From Flavobacteriales bacterium (GTDB lineage Bacteria; Bacteroidota; Bacteroidia; Flavobacteriales_F; PHOS-HE28): a DNA stretch of 64,000 nt. Made by a program: the position numbers and the translations under genes. Of this stretch, positions 1 through 11,282 are shown piece after piece. Positions within the stretch are counted from its first letter, which is position 1. Every line of letters starts with the position of its first letter. The notes under the pieces were generated by a model. It had not been told where the DNA came from and ran no database searches. It saw only the letters and a list, made by a program, of their open reading frames with translations. Location: contig JAHBUL010000005.1 in NCBI GenBank assembly GCA_019638085.1, positions 159,841 through 223,840 on the forward strand. The letters run 5' to 3'.

Positions 1-234
1 GCGCGCGTCATGCAATTCGATGATCGGGGAAACGTGCTCCATGGGCTGTGGTTCTGTCCCGGCAGGATCGGGCTGTTGTGGAAGGTTGGCCCAAAGGAAG
101 AAAATTCCGGGCCGCATTCCCACGTTACCCTGTTCGATGCATCAACAACGCACCGGTGAAGGTGAACACGCCAGCGTGGATAATTCCACCTCAACGCACC
201 GGTCCGTATGCCCAACCCCCGGACCTTTGCACCG
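1..234. other. Window edge without a supported gene
   Basis: A plus-strand frame is open from the window edge to a TGA at 157-159. It could be the last 52 codons of an upstream gene, but the translation matches no family I recognise. Nothing else is visible before the TPR gene. Confidence 0.3.
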
Positions 235-3200
235 ATGATGAAGACCTTTCCTCGTCCCCACCTGCTGCGCATGGTGCTGCCGCTGGCGTTAGTGGCTTTC
301 GGCCTGGTGGCCGTGGCCCAACGCCCTGCACACTACGAGCAGCCCGGGGCACCCTTGGCCAATGCCATGGAGCTCTTCGATAAGGCCAAGTACGGCGCGG
401 CCCTGTACGAGTTCGACCGCATCGCGGAGCAGACCCGCGACCCACAGGCCGACCTGCGGATCGAGGCCGAGTTCTGGGGCGCGCTCAGTTCCGTCCGCCT
501 TTTCCATGGCGATGCCGCCAATCGCCTCTTGGCGTTCATCAACGCCCATCCGGAGAATTTCCACGTGGGTGCTATCCAAGTGGAGCTGTTCCGCCACTAC
601 TTCAATGGAAGGCGCTGGCAGGATGCATTGGCGTGGGCTGGTAAGGTTGACGAAACGGCACTTGGCGAGAATGAGCGTACGGAGTTCATCTTCAAGAAAG
701 GATACGCCCTCTTCATGGATGGCCAAATGGACAAGGCCCAAGTGGAATTTGCCAAGGTGAAGTCCGGTACAGGCATCTACTCCGCGCCCGCCACCTACTA
801 CACCGCGCACATCAACTACACCAAGCGCAACTATGCCGCAGCGCTGGAGGATTTCGATAAGCTGAAGGAAGATCCCAACTTCGGACGGGTAGTGCCTTAC
901 TACATCGCCCAGATCAAATTCCTGCAAGGGCATTATGAGGCGCTGTTGGAATACGCGCAGCCCTTGCTCGCCGATCCGGAAGGAGCGAAGCGCACCGGGG
1001 ACATCAACAGGTTGGCGGGGGAGGCCTACTACCGCACGGGTCAATACAAGGAGGCCCTGCCGTACATCGAGAAAAGCCTGCAGCGCACCGGGGTGGAGCG
1101 CGGCGACCGCTACATCGCGGGCTACACCTTCTACAAGAACGAGCAGTACCAGAAAGCGATCACGCAGTTCACGCAGGTGATCAACAACAACGCCGACAGC
1201 CTCGCCCAGCTTTCCGCCTACCACATGGCCGACTGCTACCTGAAGCTGGACCAGAAGAACTACGCACGCAACGCATTCAAGAAGGCCTATGACCTGGGCA
1301 ACGACCCCAAGGTGACCGAGGATGCCCTGTTCAACTATGCCAAGCTGGCCTACGAGCTTTCCTTCGACCCGTACAATGAGGCCATCATCGCCTTGCGCGA
1401 TTACATGGCCAAGTATCCGGGCTCGATCCGGCACGATGAGGCGCAGGAGTTCCTGCTGGACGTGTACCTGAAGACCAGGAACTACGAGGCCGCTCTCGGG
1501 GCATTGGATGCGATCAAGAACAAGGACCTGCGGCTGAAGGAAGCCTACCAGAAGCTGGCCTTCGACCGGGGCGTGGAGCTCTACGAAGGCCGCAAATTCT
1601 CCGATGCGCGCAGCTTCTTCAACAAGGCGCTCACCTATCCCGTGGATCCCAAGGTGACCGTGCAGGCGCATTACTGGGCCGGGGAGTCCGGCTATGCCAT
1701 GGGCGATTATGATGGGGCCTTGGCGAAGTACGATGATGTGCGCAACACCGGCGGCGCGTATGCCACGGCGCTCTTCGAGCAAGCGGGCTACAGCATGGGC
1801 TACGCCTTCTTCAAGAAGAAGCAGTACGGTGAGGCCGCCATCGCCTTCCGCCGCGCCATCGACAATACCGACCTGCCCAAGGCCCAACGCAACGATGCCA
1901 TGATCCGCACGGGCGATTGCTACTATGTGACCAAGGACAACGCCACCGCGATCACGTGGTACGACAAGGCGATCAACAACGGGGCGACCGCCCGCGACTA
2001 TGCCCAGTACCAGAAAGGCGTGTGCCAAGGGCTGGAGAAGAAGTACGACCAGAAGATCGCCACGCTGAAGCAATTGCTGCGCGACAAGCCCAACAGCCAG
2101 TACGCCGCCGATGCCAAGTTCCAGCTGGGGGAAACCTACCTCGGTTTGGAGAAGGACCCTGAGGCACTGGAGTTCTACCAGCAGGTGGTGACGCAGCATC
2201 CCAACTCACCGCACGTGCGCCAAAGCATGTTGCAGAGCGCCCTCATCGACAAGCGGCAAGGGCGCACGACCAAGGCGCTGGATGGCTTCAAGGCCGTGGT
2301 GGCGAAATACCCTACGATGGACGGATCGCGCGATGCCTTGGCCGGGATCGAAAGCATCTATTCGCAGCAAGGGAACGTGGCCGCATACGAGGACTACGTG
2401 AAGTCGCTCTCCTTCGTGGATGCCGCCTCACTGGACCTGGATGAGAAATACTTCCGCAGTGCCGAACAGCTCTATTTCGCCGAGAAGTGCGATCAGGCCG
2501 TGGGTGCGTTCCGGGATTACCTCTCCAAGTATCCCCGAGGCGCTTACGCCGTGAACGCGGAGTTCTATGCTGCGGATTGCCTCTATCGCTCCAAGAAGCA
2601 GGCGGAGTCCTTGCCCGGCTTTGAGAAAGTGATCGCCGCAGGCGAAGGGCAATTCCTGGAACCCTCCTTGGCCGCCGCGAGCCAGATCCTCTTCCAGGAC
2701 GAGCGCTGGGCCGCCGCGCTGGACTACTTCACCCAATTGGCGCAGACCGCAGCGCTCCCCGTGAACGTGCTGGCAGGCGAAGTGGGCCGGATGCGCTGCC
2801 TCACCGAGCTGCAACGTACGGCCGAAGCTGCTGAAGCCGCGAAGAAGGTGATCGCCAACGAGGACTCCAATGCGGACCTGAAGGCGGAAGCCGGACTGGC
2901 CGTGGGCTTGGGCGCGATCAACGACAATGACCTGGATGCCGCCTACACCCGCTTCAAGGGCATCGCCGCTGCCTCCAACAATGCTTTCGGTGCAGAGGCC
3001 GCCTACCAGATGGCCTATGTGCGCTACCTCCAAAAGCGGTACAAGGACGCGGAGAAGGAAGTGTTCAGCCTGGTAAAGAAGTTCCCCAGCTACGACCACT
3101 GGAAAGCCAAGGCGTTCATCCTGCTCGGGGATATCTATGTGGGGCTGGACGACCTGTTCCAGGCCAGGGCCACCCTGCAAAGCGTGGTCGATCATTGTGC

Positions 3201-3324
3201 CGAACCGGACCTTGTTGAACAAGCCGCACGACGATTGGCCAATATCACCGAGGCCGCAGAGCCGACGGGGACCGGGACCGCCCCGGATGATGAGAACACC
3301 ATTCCCATGCCCGGCAACCAATGA
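235..3324 (+). CDS. Large TPR-repeat exported protein
   Basis: About 1029 residues. The frame opens at 208, but the tandem ATG at 235/238 places a clean signal peptide (hydrophobic run ending in VAVAQ) at the N-terminus, so I prefer that start. The remainder is a continuous array of tetratricopeptide helices, with repeated units such as YRTGQYKEALPYIEKSL and EQYQKAITQFTQV, ending in a short polar tail rich in Thr, Ala and Pro. TPR arrays are protein-binding scaffolds, and here probably act in the periplasm. Its stop overlaps the start of the outer-membrane barrel gene by 4 bp (ATGA), so the two are translationally coupled and may form one envelope complex (inference). Specific function unknown. 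Confidence 0.85.
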   Translation: MMKTFPRPHLLRMVLPLALVAFGLVAVAQRPAHYEQPGAPLANAMELFDKAKYGAALYEFDRIAEQTRDPQADLRIEAEFWGALSSVRLFHGDAANRLLAFINAHPENFHVGAIQVELFRHYFNGRRWQDALAWAGKVDETALGENERTEFIFKKGYALFMDGQMDKAQVEFAKVKSGTGIYSAPATYYTAHINYTKRNYAAALEDFDKLKEDPNFGRVVPYYIAQIKFLQGHYEALLEYAQPLLADPEGAKRTGDINRLAGEAYYRTGQYKEALPYIEKSLQRTGVERGDRYIAGYTFYKNEQYQKAITQFTQVINNNADSLAQLSAYHMADCYLKLDQKNYARNAFKKAYDLGNDPKVTEDALFNYAKLAYELSFDPYNEAIIALRDYMAKYPGSIRHDEAQEFLLDVYLKTRNYEAALGALDAIKNKDLRLKEAYQKLAFDRGVELYEGRKFSDARSFFNKALTYPVDPKVTVQAHYWAGESGYAMGDYDGALAKYDDVRNTGGAYATALFEQAGYSMGYAFFKKKQYGEAAIAFRRAIDNTDLPKAQRNDAMIRTGDCYYVTKDNATAITWYDKAINNGATARDYAQYQKGVCQGLEKKYDQKIATLKQLLRDKPNSQYAADAKFQLGETYLGLEKDPEALEFYQQVVTQHPNSPHVRQSMLQSALIDKRQGRTTKALDGFKAVVAKYPTMDGSRDALAGIESIYSQQGNVAAYEDYVKSLSFVDAASLDLDEKYFRSAEQLYFAEKCDQAVGAFRDYLSKYPRGAYAVNAEFYAADCLYRSKKQAESLPGFEKVIAAGEGQFLEPSLAAASQILFQDERWAAALDYFTQLAQTAALPVNVLAGEVGRMRCLTELQRTAEAAEAAKKVIANEDSNADLKAEAGLAVGLGAINDNDLDAAYTRFKGIAAASNNAFGAEAAYQMAYVRYLQKRYKDAEKEVFSLVKKFPSYDHWKAKAFILLGDIYVGLDDLFQARATLQSVVDHCAEPDLVEQAARRLANITEAAEPTGTGTAPDDENTIPMPGNQ

Positions 3325-5048
3325 GAACGACGACCATGCACACCTTCCTCCGAAGCGGCGTGATGGCCTTCGCCATGTTCGCAGCCGTTCTGCTCCAGGC
3401 CCAGACCGGCGAGGAGTATTACTTCAACGGGATCTACAATCCCACCTTGGCGGACGTCCATAAGATCGACCTCCGGCCACAGGCTTATGACACCATCCTG
3501 CCGGAGAAGAACATCACCTACGACATGCTCACGGTGAAGGGTGAAGTACCGGCCCACGTGGACAGCATCGAAGCCGCGCGGTTGAACATCCAGTTGGCAC
3601 AGGAAAAGCTCTACAAGGGCTTCGTAAAGGCGGGCTTCGGCCTGTACACCACGCCCTTGGCGGAGATCTACTACGACCAGACGCGCTCCAAGAAGAACGG
3701 ATACGGGCTGCACTACAAGCATATGAGCAGCAATGGAGGCGTCGGCGATCGTGGGCCGAGTGACTACAGTTTCAACAACATTGACGGGTACTACAATGCT
3801 TACCTGCGCCACCATGCCCTGGAAGGGCGCTTGATCTATGACCGCAGGCGGGTGAGCTACTATGGCTACAACAGCACGGACAGCTTGGAAAACCTGCATA
3901 TCCAGTCACCCACACCGCCCGATGATGTAACGAAGCAGGTGTACAACGACATCGGCTTCGCCATGCGCGTGAAGAGCCTGTACAAGGACAGCACCAAGCT
4001 GGCCCATGATGTGGGGCTGGAAGTACACAACTACACCAACCTGACCAAGAGCCGGGAACTCAACGTGAAATTGGACGGCCGCTTCTCCATGGAGCAGGGA
4101 GCCGAGACCTACGGCGGCGAAATACTGATCGACAACAACGCCTATCGCGGCGAACGCGACAGTATGCCCGACCTGCGCCAAAGCGGAACACTGGTGGGGA
4201 TCTCCCCCTTCGTCAGCACCACCAACGATAAGTACTTGGTGCGGGTGGGTGCCGGGATCTACGTGGATGCCATGGGCAAGACCACCTTCCATTTCTATCC
4301 GCAGGCCTTCGCCCAGTACCGCCTCTTTGATGACATCCTGGTGCCCTACGTTGGGGTGGATGGTAAGCGGGAGCGCAACAGCCTGCGCAGCCTCACACGG
4401 GAGAATCCGTTCCTGCAAGGTGCGCCCCTGCTCCAGAATTCAAGCCTGATGTACGATGTGTACGGCGGCCTCCGCGGCAGCCTCAGCCGCGATGTGGGCT
4501 TCGATGTGCGTATCAGCAAGAGCAGGATGAAGGACAAGCCCCTGTACTTGGGCGTGGAGAATGATTACAAAGGCGTGCGCTACGGGGATCAGTTCATGCC
4601 GGTGTATGATCGCGTGGATCAGGTGGACATCAGCGGTGAGCTGCGGTACAGCCACGATGAGCACATCAACGTGTACGGCGGCCTGCACCTCTTCAGCTAC
4701 GACGTGAAGGAGCAGGCGGAAGCGTGGAACCTGCCCACCTATACCATCGAACTCGGCGCTGTTTATGATTTTCAGGACAAGCTGATGCTGAAGGTGGAGG
4801 CCCAGTTCGTGGGCAGGCGAGAGATGGCGGAGACGGTACCGGCAGGCTGGAACGACCTTTCGCCCGCACCCACGGCAACGGACGCAAGCGGCTATGTGGA
4901 CTTCTACCTGGGGCTGGAGTACCGCTATACGAAGCGCCTCAGCGTCTTCCTGGACTTCAGCAACCTGAGCGCCAGCAAATACGAGCGCTGGTACAACTAC
5001 CCCACGCAACGGACCTTGGTGCTGGGTGGCGCTACGTTCGCGTTCTGA
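3321..5048 (+). CDS. Outer-membrane beta-barrel protein
   Basis: 575 residues with an N-terminal signal peptide (cleavage near LLQAQ, about residue 28). After a short plug-like segment come many alternating aromatic/polar strands (YYDQTRSKKNGYGLHYKH, YSHDEHINVYGGLHLFSY), and the chain ends in ...GGATFAF. A terminal phenylalanine is typical of outer-membrane barrels assembled by BAM. There is no TonB box or clear plug signature, so I do not call it a TonB-dependent receptor. It overlaps the upstream TPR gene by 4 bp, which suggests co-expression and joint function. A hairpin follows the stop. Confidence 0.75.
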   Translation: MRTTTMHTFLRSGVMAFAMFAAVLLQAQTGEEYYFNGIYNPTLADVHKIDLRPQAYDTILPEKNITYDMLTVKGEVPAHVDSIEAARLNIQLAQEKLYKGFVKAGFGLYTTPLAEIYYDQTRSKKNGYGLHYKHMSSNGGVGDRGPSDYSFNNIDGYYNAYLRHHALEGRLIYDRRRVSYYGYNSTDSLENLHIQSPTPPDDVTKQVYNDIGFAMRVKSLYKDSTKLAHDVGLEVHNYTNLTKSRELNVKLDGRFSMEQGAETYGGEILIDNNAYRGERDSMPDLRQSGTLVGISPFVSTTNDKYLVRVGAGIYVDAMGKTTFHFYPQAFAQYRLFDDILVPYVGVDGKRERNSLRSLTRENPFLQGAPLLQNSSLMYDVYGGLRGSLSRDVGFDVRISKSRMKDKPLYLGVENDYKGVRYGDQFMPVYDRVDQVDISGELRYSHDEHINVYGGLHLFSYDVKEQAEAWNLPTYTIELGAVYDFQDKLMLKVEAQFVGRREMAETVPAGWNDLSPAPTATDASGYVDFYLGLEYRYTKRLSVFLDFSNLSASKYERWYNYPTQRTLVLGGATFAF

Positions 5049-5100
5049 CGATCGCTATAGCAGCAATGGCCCATCCCCCAAAAAGGGGATTGAGCGATCG
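5049..5100. terminator. Hairpin between the barrel gene and the delta-60 gene
   Basis: The outer arms CGATCGCT (5049-5056) and AGCGATCG (5093-5100) are perfectly complementary. An inner ATCCCC / GGGGAT stem (5073-5090) closes an A-rich loop. It starts directly after the stop codon. There is no T-run, so it may be a processing site or repeat rather than an intrinsic terminator. Confidence 0.4.
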
Positions 5101-5124
5101 CGTGTGGAAGACTTGATTTGCATC

Positions 5125-7662
5125 ATGCCCATTCAAGCTTCCCCCCGATCGCGCATCCGCGCCCCCTTCCTGTTCGCAGCTGCCCTGCTATGCTCGCTGA
5201 CGGCCCCATTGTGGACCTCCGCACAAGATGGCTCACTGGACCCCACGTTCGACCCGGGAACGGGCTGCCAGGAATTCGGAATATCCGGCGGGATCAACGC
5301 GATCGCCGTACTGCCTGACGGTAAGCTCATGGTCGCCGGGACCTTTGTGAAATATGACCGGACGGGCAAGAATAATTTGGTCCGATTGAACGTGGACGGG
5401 TCATTGGACCCGAGCTTTACCTGGGAAGCGGACCTGGCTGATTTCATAAACCAAATTTCGCTGCAAGCCGATGGGAAGATCTTGATAGCCGGTCAGTTCA
5501 ATAGCTACAACAACGAGCCTCCCGATCGGATCGAACGGTTGAACAGCGACGGTTCCGTTGATCCTACGTTCGATACCGGTTCAGGGCCGGATGACCGGGT
5601 CAATAGTGTGTACCAACAGACGGATGGAAAGATCATCATCACGGGCGATTTCCTTTCCGTGAACGGTACTGAAAGTCCGGATGTGGCGCGCTTGAACACG
5701 GATGGTTCAGTTGATCCGAGCTATTCGACAGGTACCGGTTTCAATAGCTATGTCTATGACCCCATTCTTCTTGCCGATGACAAGCTTTTGGTTACTGGAT
5801 ACTCCACTGAATATGCAGGCCATCCTGTCACGGGCGTGGCAAGGCTCAACATGGACGGGTCCTATGATGTATCCTTCACACCTCAGGCCATGTCCCCGAA
5901 CGGTACCGGAGGGCGATGTTTGGCCGAACAAGCCGATGGGAGGATACTTCTAGGTGGTGCGTTCGACGCATACGGTGGTGTGCCACGCAGCAATTTGGCC
6001 CGCTTGTTTCCTGATGGTACATTGGATCCATCGTTCGATCCGGGGGTGGGGCCCAACAATACCGTAAAGGCAGTGGCAGTGGCCCCCGATGGAAAGATCT
6101 TCGTGATCGGTGATTTTGATGAATGGAACAACCAGCCTTGCGGCGGGTTGGTGCGCTTGAATGTGGACGGCTCCTTGGACAGCAGCTTCCTAGGAGGCTC
6201 CGGCCCTGATGACGTGGTTTGGGCGCTCACGCAGGATGGTGAGGACCGCATTCTGATCGGTGGGCGCTTCTTGAATTTCGATGGGACGCCGAGGAACCAT
6301 ATCGCACGCCTCACGAATAACGGGGCCTTGGATCCCTCCTTTACCACCGACCCGGGCCCCGCGACAGGCTTTATCCAAGCAGCCGTGCGCGATGCCGAGG
6401 GGCGGTTCGTGATAGGTGGCGCCATAACGGAATATGACGGCACACCCACGCCGAACATTGCACGGGTGCTGCCGGACGGTTCGTTGGACCCGACCTTCGA
6501 TCCCGGTGGAGGGCCGGACGCACCGCTTCGTTCAATGGTGTTGCAGCCGGATGGCCGCATACTGGTGGCAGGGGGCTTTTCGGAGTATGACGGAGTCCCG
6601 CGTGCAAGGATCGCCCGGATCATGGCGGATGGTGCCTTGGACCCAAGCTTCGACCCCGGCAGTGGCGTTTCCGGCAGTTCCTATAGCATATTCGGGTTGG
6701 CCTTGCAGCCGGACGGAAAGGTTATCGCCGGCGGTTTGTTCACCTACTTCGACGGGGTACCGGCTCCCAGGATCGTCCGCTTGAACAGTGATGGTTCCGT
6801 GGACCCGACATTCCAGGCCGGAACGGGGGCCGACAATACCATCGAGGTCGTTGTAGCGCAGGACGATGGTAAGGTGATGGTGGGTGGATACCTGTCCGCT
6901 TTCAATGGCTATCCAAGGGGCAAGGTCGTGCGCTTGAACGCGGACGGTTCGGTGGATACAGGGTTCGGGAACACCGCTGGCGCAAATGAGCGTGTGTTCT
7001 CCATCATCCAATTAGCCGATGGCGGTTACTTGATCGCGGGCTTTTTCACCGAATATGACGGGGTTCCCTGCGGAGGTATCGCACGCCTATTGCCCAATGG
7101 CGCCCTGGACCCCTCTTTTGCCGTGGGAACAGGTGGCAATGATGACGTCTATCAGGTGGTCCAGCTTTCGGACCAACGCTTCGTGGCGGTGGGCAGCTTC
7201 AGCGAATTCGACGGGATCCCGCGAAGGCGCATCGTGCGCTTGGCCCCCGATGGCTCCGTGGATACGGACTTCGATCCGGGGGAAGGTGCGAACTCCACGG
7301 CTTATGGCCTGGTGCCTCAGGACGATGGTGACCTGCTGCTGTTCGGAGCAATGACGTATTATGAAGGCGCTTCTCGGAATAATGTTCTCAGGGTCAGGAA
7401 CACGCTCCTTACAGCTGTCGAGGAGCATGATCGGGACGTGCAACCATTCGCCTACCCCAACCCGGCGACGGGCCGCGTACAGCTTCGGGAGGTGAGCGGG
7501 GCGCAGCGTGTACATGTTGCGGATGCCACCGGACGGCTGTGTCTGGACCTGCCGTTCACCCGTGAACTGGACCTGACGGGCCTGGCCAAAGGAGCTTACC
7601 TGATCACCGCCTTGGACCGCACCGGGGTGATCGTTCGGCGCCAAAGGCAACTCTTGGACTGA
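5125..7662 (+). CDS. Secreted delta-60 repeat protein with T9SS sorting domain
   Basis: 845 residues from the ATG at 5125. The frame extends to 5026, but only the 5125 start puts the signal peptide (basic stretch, then FLFAAALLCSLTAPLWTSAQ) at the N-terminus. I count 14 repeats of the type DGSLDPTFDPGTG, spaced about 50-60 residues apart, each followed by a strand such as QPDGKILVAGGF. This is the delta-60 repeat, thought to fold into beta-propellers. The last 80 residues (YPNPATGRVQL ... GLAKGAYLITALD ... RRQRQLLD) form a type A T9SS C-terminal sorting domain. Probable surface or secreted protein; ligand unknown. Confidence 0.85.
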   Translation: MPIQASPRSRIRAPFLFAAALLCSLTAPLWTSAQDGSLDPTFDPGTGCQEFGISGGINAIAVLPDGKLMVAGTFVKYDRTGKNNLVRLNVDGSLDPSFTWEADLADFINQISLQADGKILIAGQFNSYNNEPPDRIERLNSDGSVDPTFDTGSGPDDRVNSVYQQTDGKIIITGDFLSVNGTESPDVARLNTDGSVDPSYSTGTGFNSYVYDPILLADDKLLVTGYSTEYAGHPVTGVARLNMDGSYDVSFTPQAMSPNGTGGRCLAEQADGRILLGGAFDAYGGVPRSNLARLFPDGTLDPSFDPGVGPNNTVKAVAVAPDGKIFVIGDFDEWNNQPCGGLVRLNVDGSLDSSFLGGSGPDDVVWALTQDGEDRILIGGRFLNFDGTPRNHIARLTNNGALDPSFTTDPGPATGFIQAAVRDAEGRFVIGGAITEYDGTPTPNIARVLPDGSLDPTFDPGGGPDAPLRSMVLQPDGRILVAGGFSEYDGVPRARIARIMADGALDPSFDPGSGVSGSSYSIFGLALQPDGKVIAGGLFTYFDGVPAPRIVRLNSDGSVDPTFQAGTGADNTIEVVVAQDDGKVMVGGYLSAFNGYPRGKVVRLNADGSVDTGFGNTAGANERVFSIIQLADGGYLIAGFFTEYDGVPCGGIARLLPNGALDPSFAVGTGGNDDVYQVVQLSDQRFVAVGSFSEFDGIPRRRIVRLAPDGSVDTDFDPGEGANSTAYGLVPQDDGDLLLFGAMTYYEGASRNNVLRVRNTLLTAVEEHDRDVQPFAYPNPATGRVQLREVSGAQRVHVADATGRLCLDLPFTRELDLTGLAKGAYLITALDRTGVIVRRQRQLLD

Positions 7663-9945
<2,283 letters not shown>

Positions 9946-9948
9946 ACA

Positions 9949-9981
9949 TTGTCTTATGCGGGACTGTCTTATGTCCTATGC
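9949..9981. repeat. TGTCCTATG-type heptamer repeat
   Basis: Directly after the gyrB stop: ATTGTCTTATG, then CTGTCTTATGTCCTATGC, an imperfect seven-base-period array. The same unit forms a large inverted repeat at 63875-63959, and a piece lies inside the element at 16254-16504. Confidence 0.55.
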
Positions 9982-9983
9982 GA

Positions 9984-10010
9984 AAGCCTCGGGAGATCCC
10001 GGGGCTTTTT
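9984..10010 (+). terminator. Intrinsic terminator of gyrB
   Basis: Stem AAGCCTCGGG / CCCGGGGCTT with loop AGAT and a TTTTT tail, 38 bp after the gyrB stop. Confidence 0.85.
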
Positions 10011-10024
10011 GCATGTTGGGTTTA

Positions 10025-10052
10025 GTTGTCAGTTGTCAGCTGTCAGTTGTCA
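10025..10052. repeat. GTTGTCA heptamer array (four units)
   Basis: Four adjacent seven-base units, GTTGTCA, GTTGTCA, GCTGTCA, GTTGTCA. A degenerate complementary arm (AATTGAC, AACGAAC, AACGATC, AACTG) lies at 10205-10231 and runs into the 3' end of xdhC. The same unit forms the in-frame insert in allB at 13498-13573. Between the two arms is about 150 bp without a gene, containing a small CTCGGC / GCCGAG hairpin near 10088-10110. Confidence 0.7.
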
Positions 10053-10224
10053 GGGGCGCTTTTGGCCAGCGGATGCGCTACATGCGCACGCGCTCGGCTT
10101 TTTGCCGAGTGCGTTCTACTCCGGGCCTCCCGGCCCGCCTCCACGTTGATGCATCCGGAACTTCAGTACTGGCCACAACGTGCGGAAACACGCGCCCAGC
10201 CTAACAATTGACAACGAACAACGA

Positions 10225-11211
10225 TCAACTGTTCTTCACCGAAATAACCTCCGCTGCAATGCTCACCGCGATCTCCTCCGGGGTCTTGCTGTTTATCGGC
10301 AGCCCGATCGGAGTGCGGATCCGCGCAATTTCTTCCTCGGTGAATCCATCCTTCCGCATATCCGCCAAGAGCTTCCTGATCTTCTCCACGCTGCCCATCA
10401 TGCCGAGGTATTTGAAGCGCTTCCGCACCAATTGCCGCACAAGGATGTCATCCGTGCGGTAGCCGAAGGAGACCAGGACGATGTATAACTCGGGATCATC
10501 GGCGATCACATTGCCGATGTTGGCGTAGTCCACCACGCTGCGGGCATGCGCCCATTGGTTCGCGGCCATGGTGTTCAGGTCTGCGCGATCGTCCATCAGG
10601 TGGACGTGGAAGCCGAGCTGGTCCATGGTGCGGCTCAAGGCCAAGCCCACGTGGCCCGCACCGAGGATGATGATGCGCGGCATGCTCCCGAGCCGCTCGC
10701 GGTACTGCCAATGTTCCGGGCCTTGCCTGTGCAGGACCTTTTCGTCGCTTGCTTGTGGAAGATCGCCGGTGCCGATGCCTTTGTGACTGAGCACGAGTCC
10801 GATGCTTCGGTTCTTTTGCAAGCTGTCCGTGATCTCTTGAACAAGCTTCTCTTGGCTTTTTCCCAGCGGGAAGAACGCCACGGTCTGTTCGCCGGAGCAG
10901 ATCATGCCGGAACGGTCGGTGGGTTCTTCGGCACGGTGGATCTGGCGTTTGAGCATCGAAGATGTCCCGGCAGGGTCACTCGAAGAGGACCCTGCGGGGG
11001 CCAACCGAGCTCTGGCGAGCTCTACCAGCTTATGCTCCATGCTCCCCCCGCCAATGGAGCCGTACAACTCACCACCGGAGGTCACCAGCGCTTTGAAGCC
11101 TGCACGACCGGGGCTGCTGCCGATGCTTTCCACCACCACCAACAGCATGCAACGCTCCCCGCCTTCGAGGGCCGCCAGCGCATGCTGCCAAAGTTCAAGT
11201 TCCTTGTTCAC
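10225..11211 (-). CDS. xdhC: XdhC/CoxI family molybdenum-cofactor maturation protein
   Basis: XdhC proteins bind molybdenum cofactor, have it sulfurated and insert it into xanthine dehydrogenase. The N-terminal XdhC_CoxI domain shows ESIGSSPGRAGFK and GSIGGGSMEHKL. The C-terminal Rossmann domain shows IIILGAGHVGLALSRTM and an acidic strand end (HLMDD). I prefer the GTG start at 11211 (VNKELELWQHALAAL), which aligns with family N-termini. An ATG at 11280 would add 23 residues and run over the probable promoter (TACTTTG, 11223-11229). It is divergent from puuD. An inverted repeat (10970-10995) encodes a Ser/Gly-rich insert between the domains (PAGSSSSDPAG). Confidence 0.88.
   Translation of the reverse strand: MNKELELWQHALAALEGGERCMLLVVVESIGSSPGRAGFKALVTSGGELYGSIGGGSMEHKLVELARARLAPAGSSSSDPAGTSSMLKRQIHRAEEPTDRSGMICSGEQTVAFFPLGKSQEKLVQEITDSLQKNRSIGLVLSHKGIGTGDLPQASDEKVLHRQGPEHWQYRERLGSMPRIIILGAGHVGLALSRTMDQLGFHVHLMDDRADLNTMAANQWAHARSVVDYANIGNVIADDPELYIVLVSFGYRTDDILVRQLVRKRFKYLGMMGSVEKIRKLLADMRKDGFTEEEIARIRTPIGLPINSKTPEEIAVSIAAEVISVKNS
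10970..10995. repeat. In-frame palindrome within xdhC
   Basis: Perfect arms GCAGGGTC / GACCCTGC with a 10-bp loop. Read on the coding strand it adds PAGSSSSDPAG between the XdhC N-terminal domain and the following helix. Confidence 0.5.
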
Positions 11212-11222
11212 GATAGGGCGTT

Positions 11223-11229
11223 CAAAGTA
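11223..11229 (-). promoter_or_regulatory. Probable -7 box of xdhC
   Basis: TACTTTG on the minus strand, 11 bp before the GTG at 11211. It resembles the TACTTT boxes seen before folK and glnN in this window. It supports the shorter xdhC start and a very short leader. Confidence 0.4.
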
Positions 11230-11282
11230 CAGTGTTCCCGTGGTGTGCTGAAAAGTGCTGGAATGTACCAACTTCGCCAACT

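Noticed and set aside
10025..10052. CRISPR array
   Set aside because: The units are seven bases with no spacers, and no cas genes are in the window.
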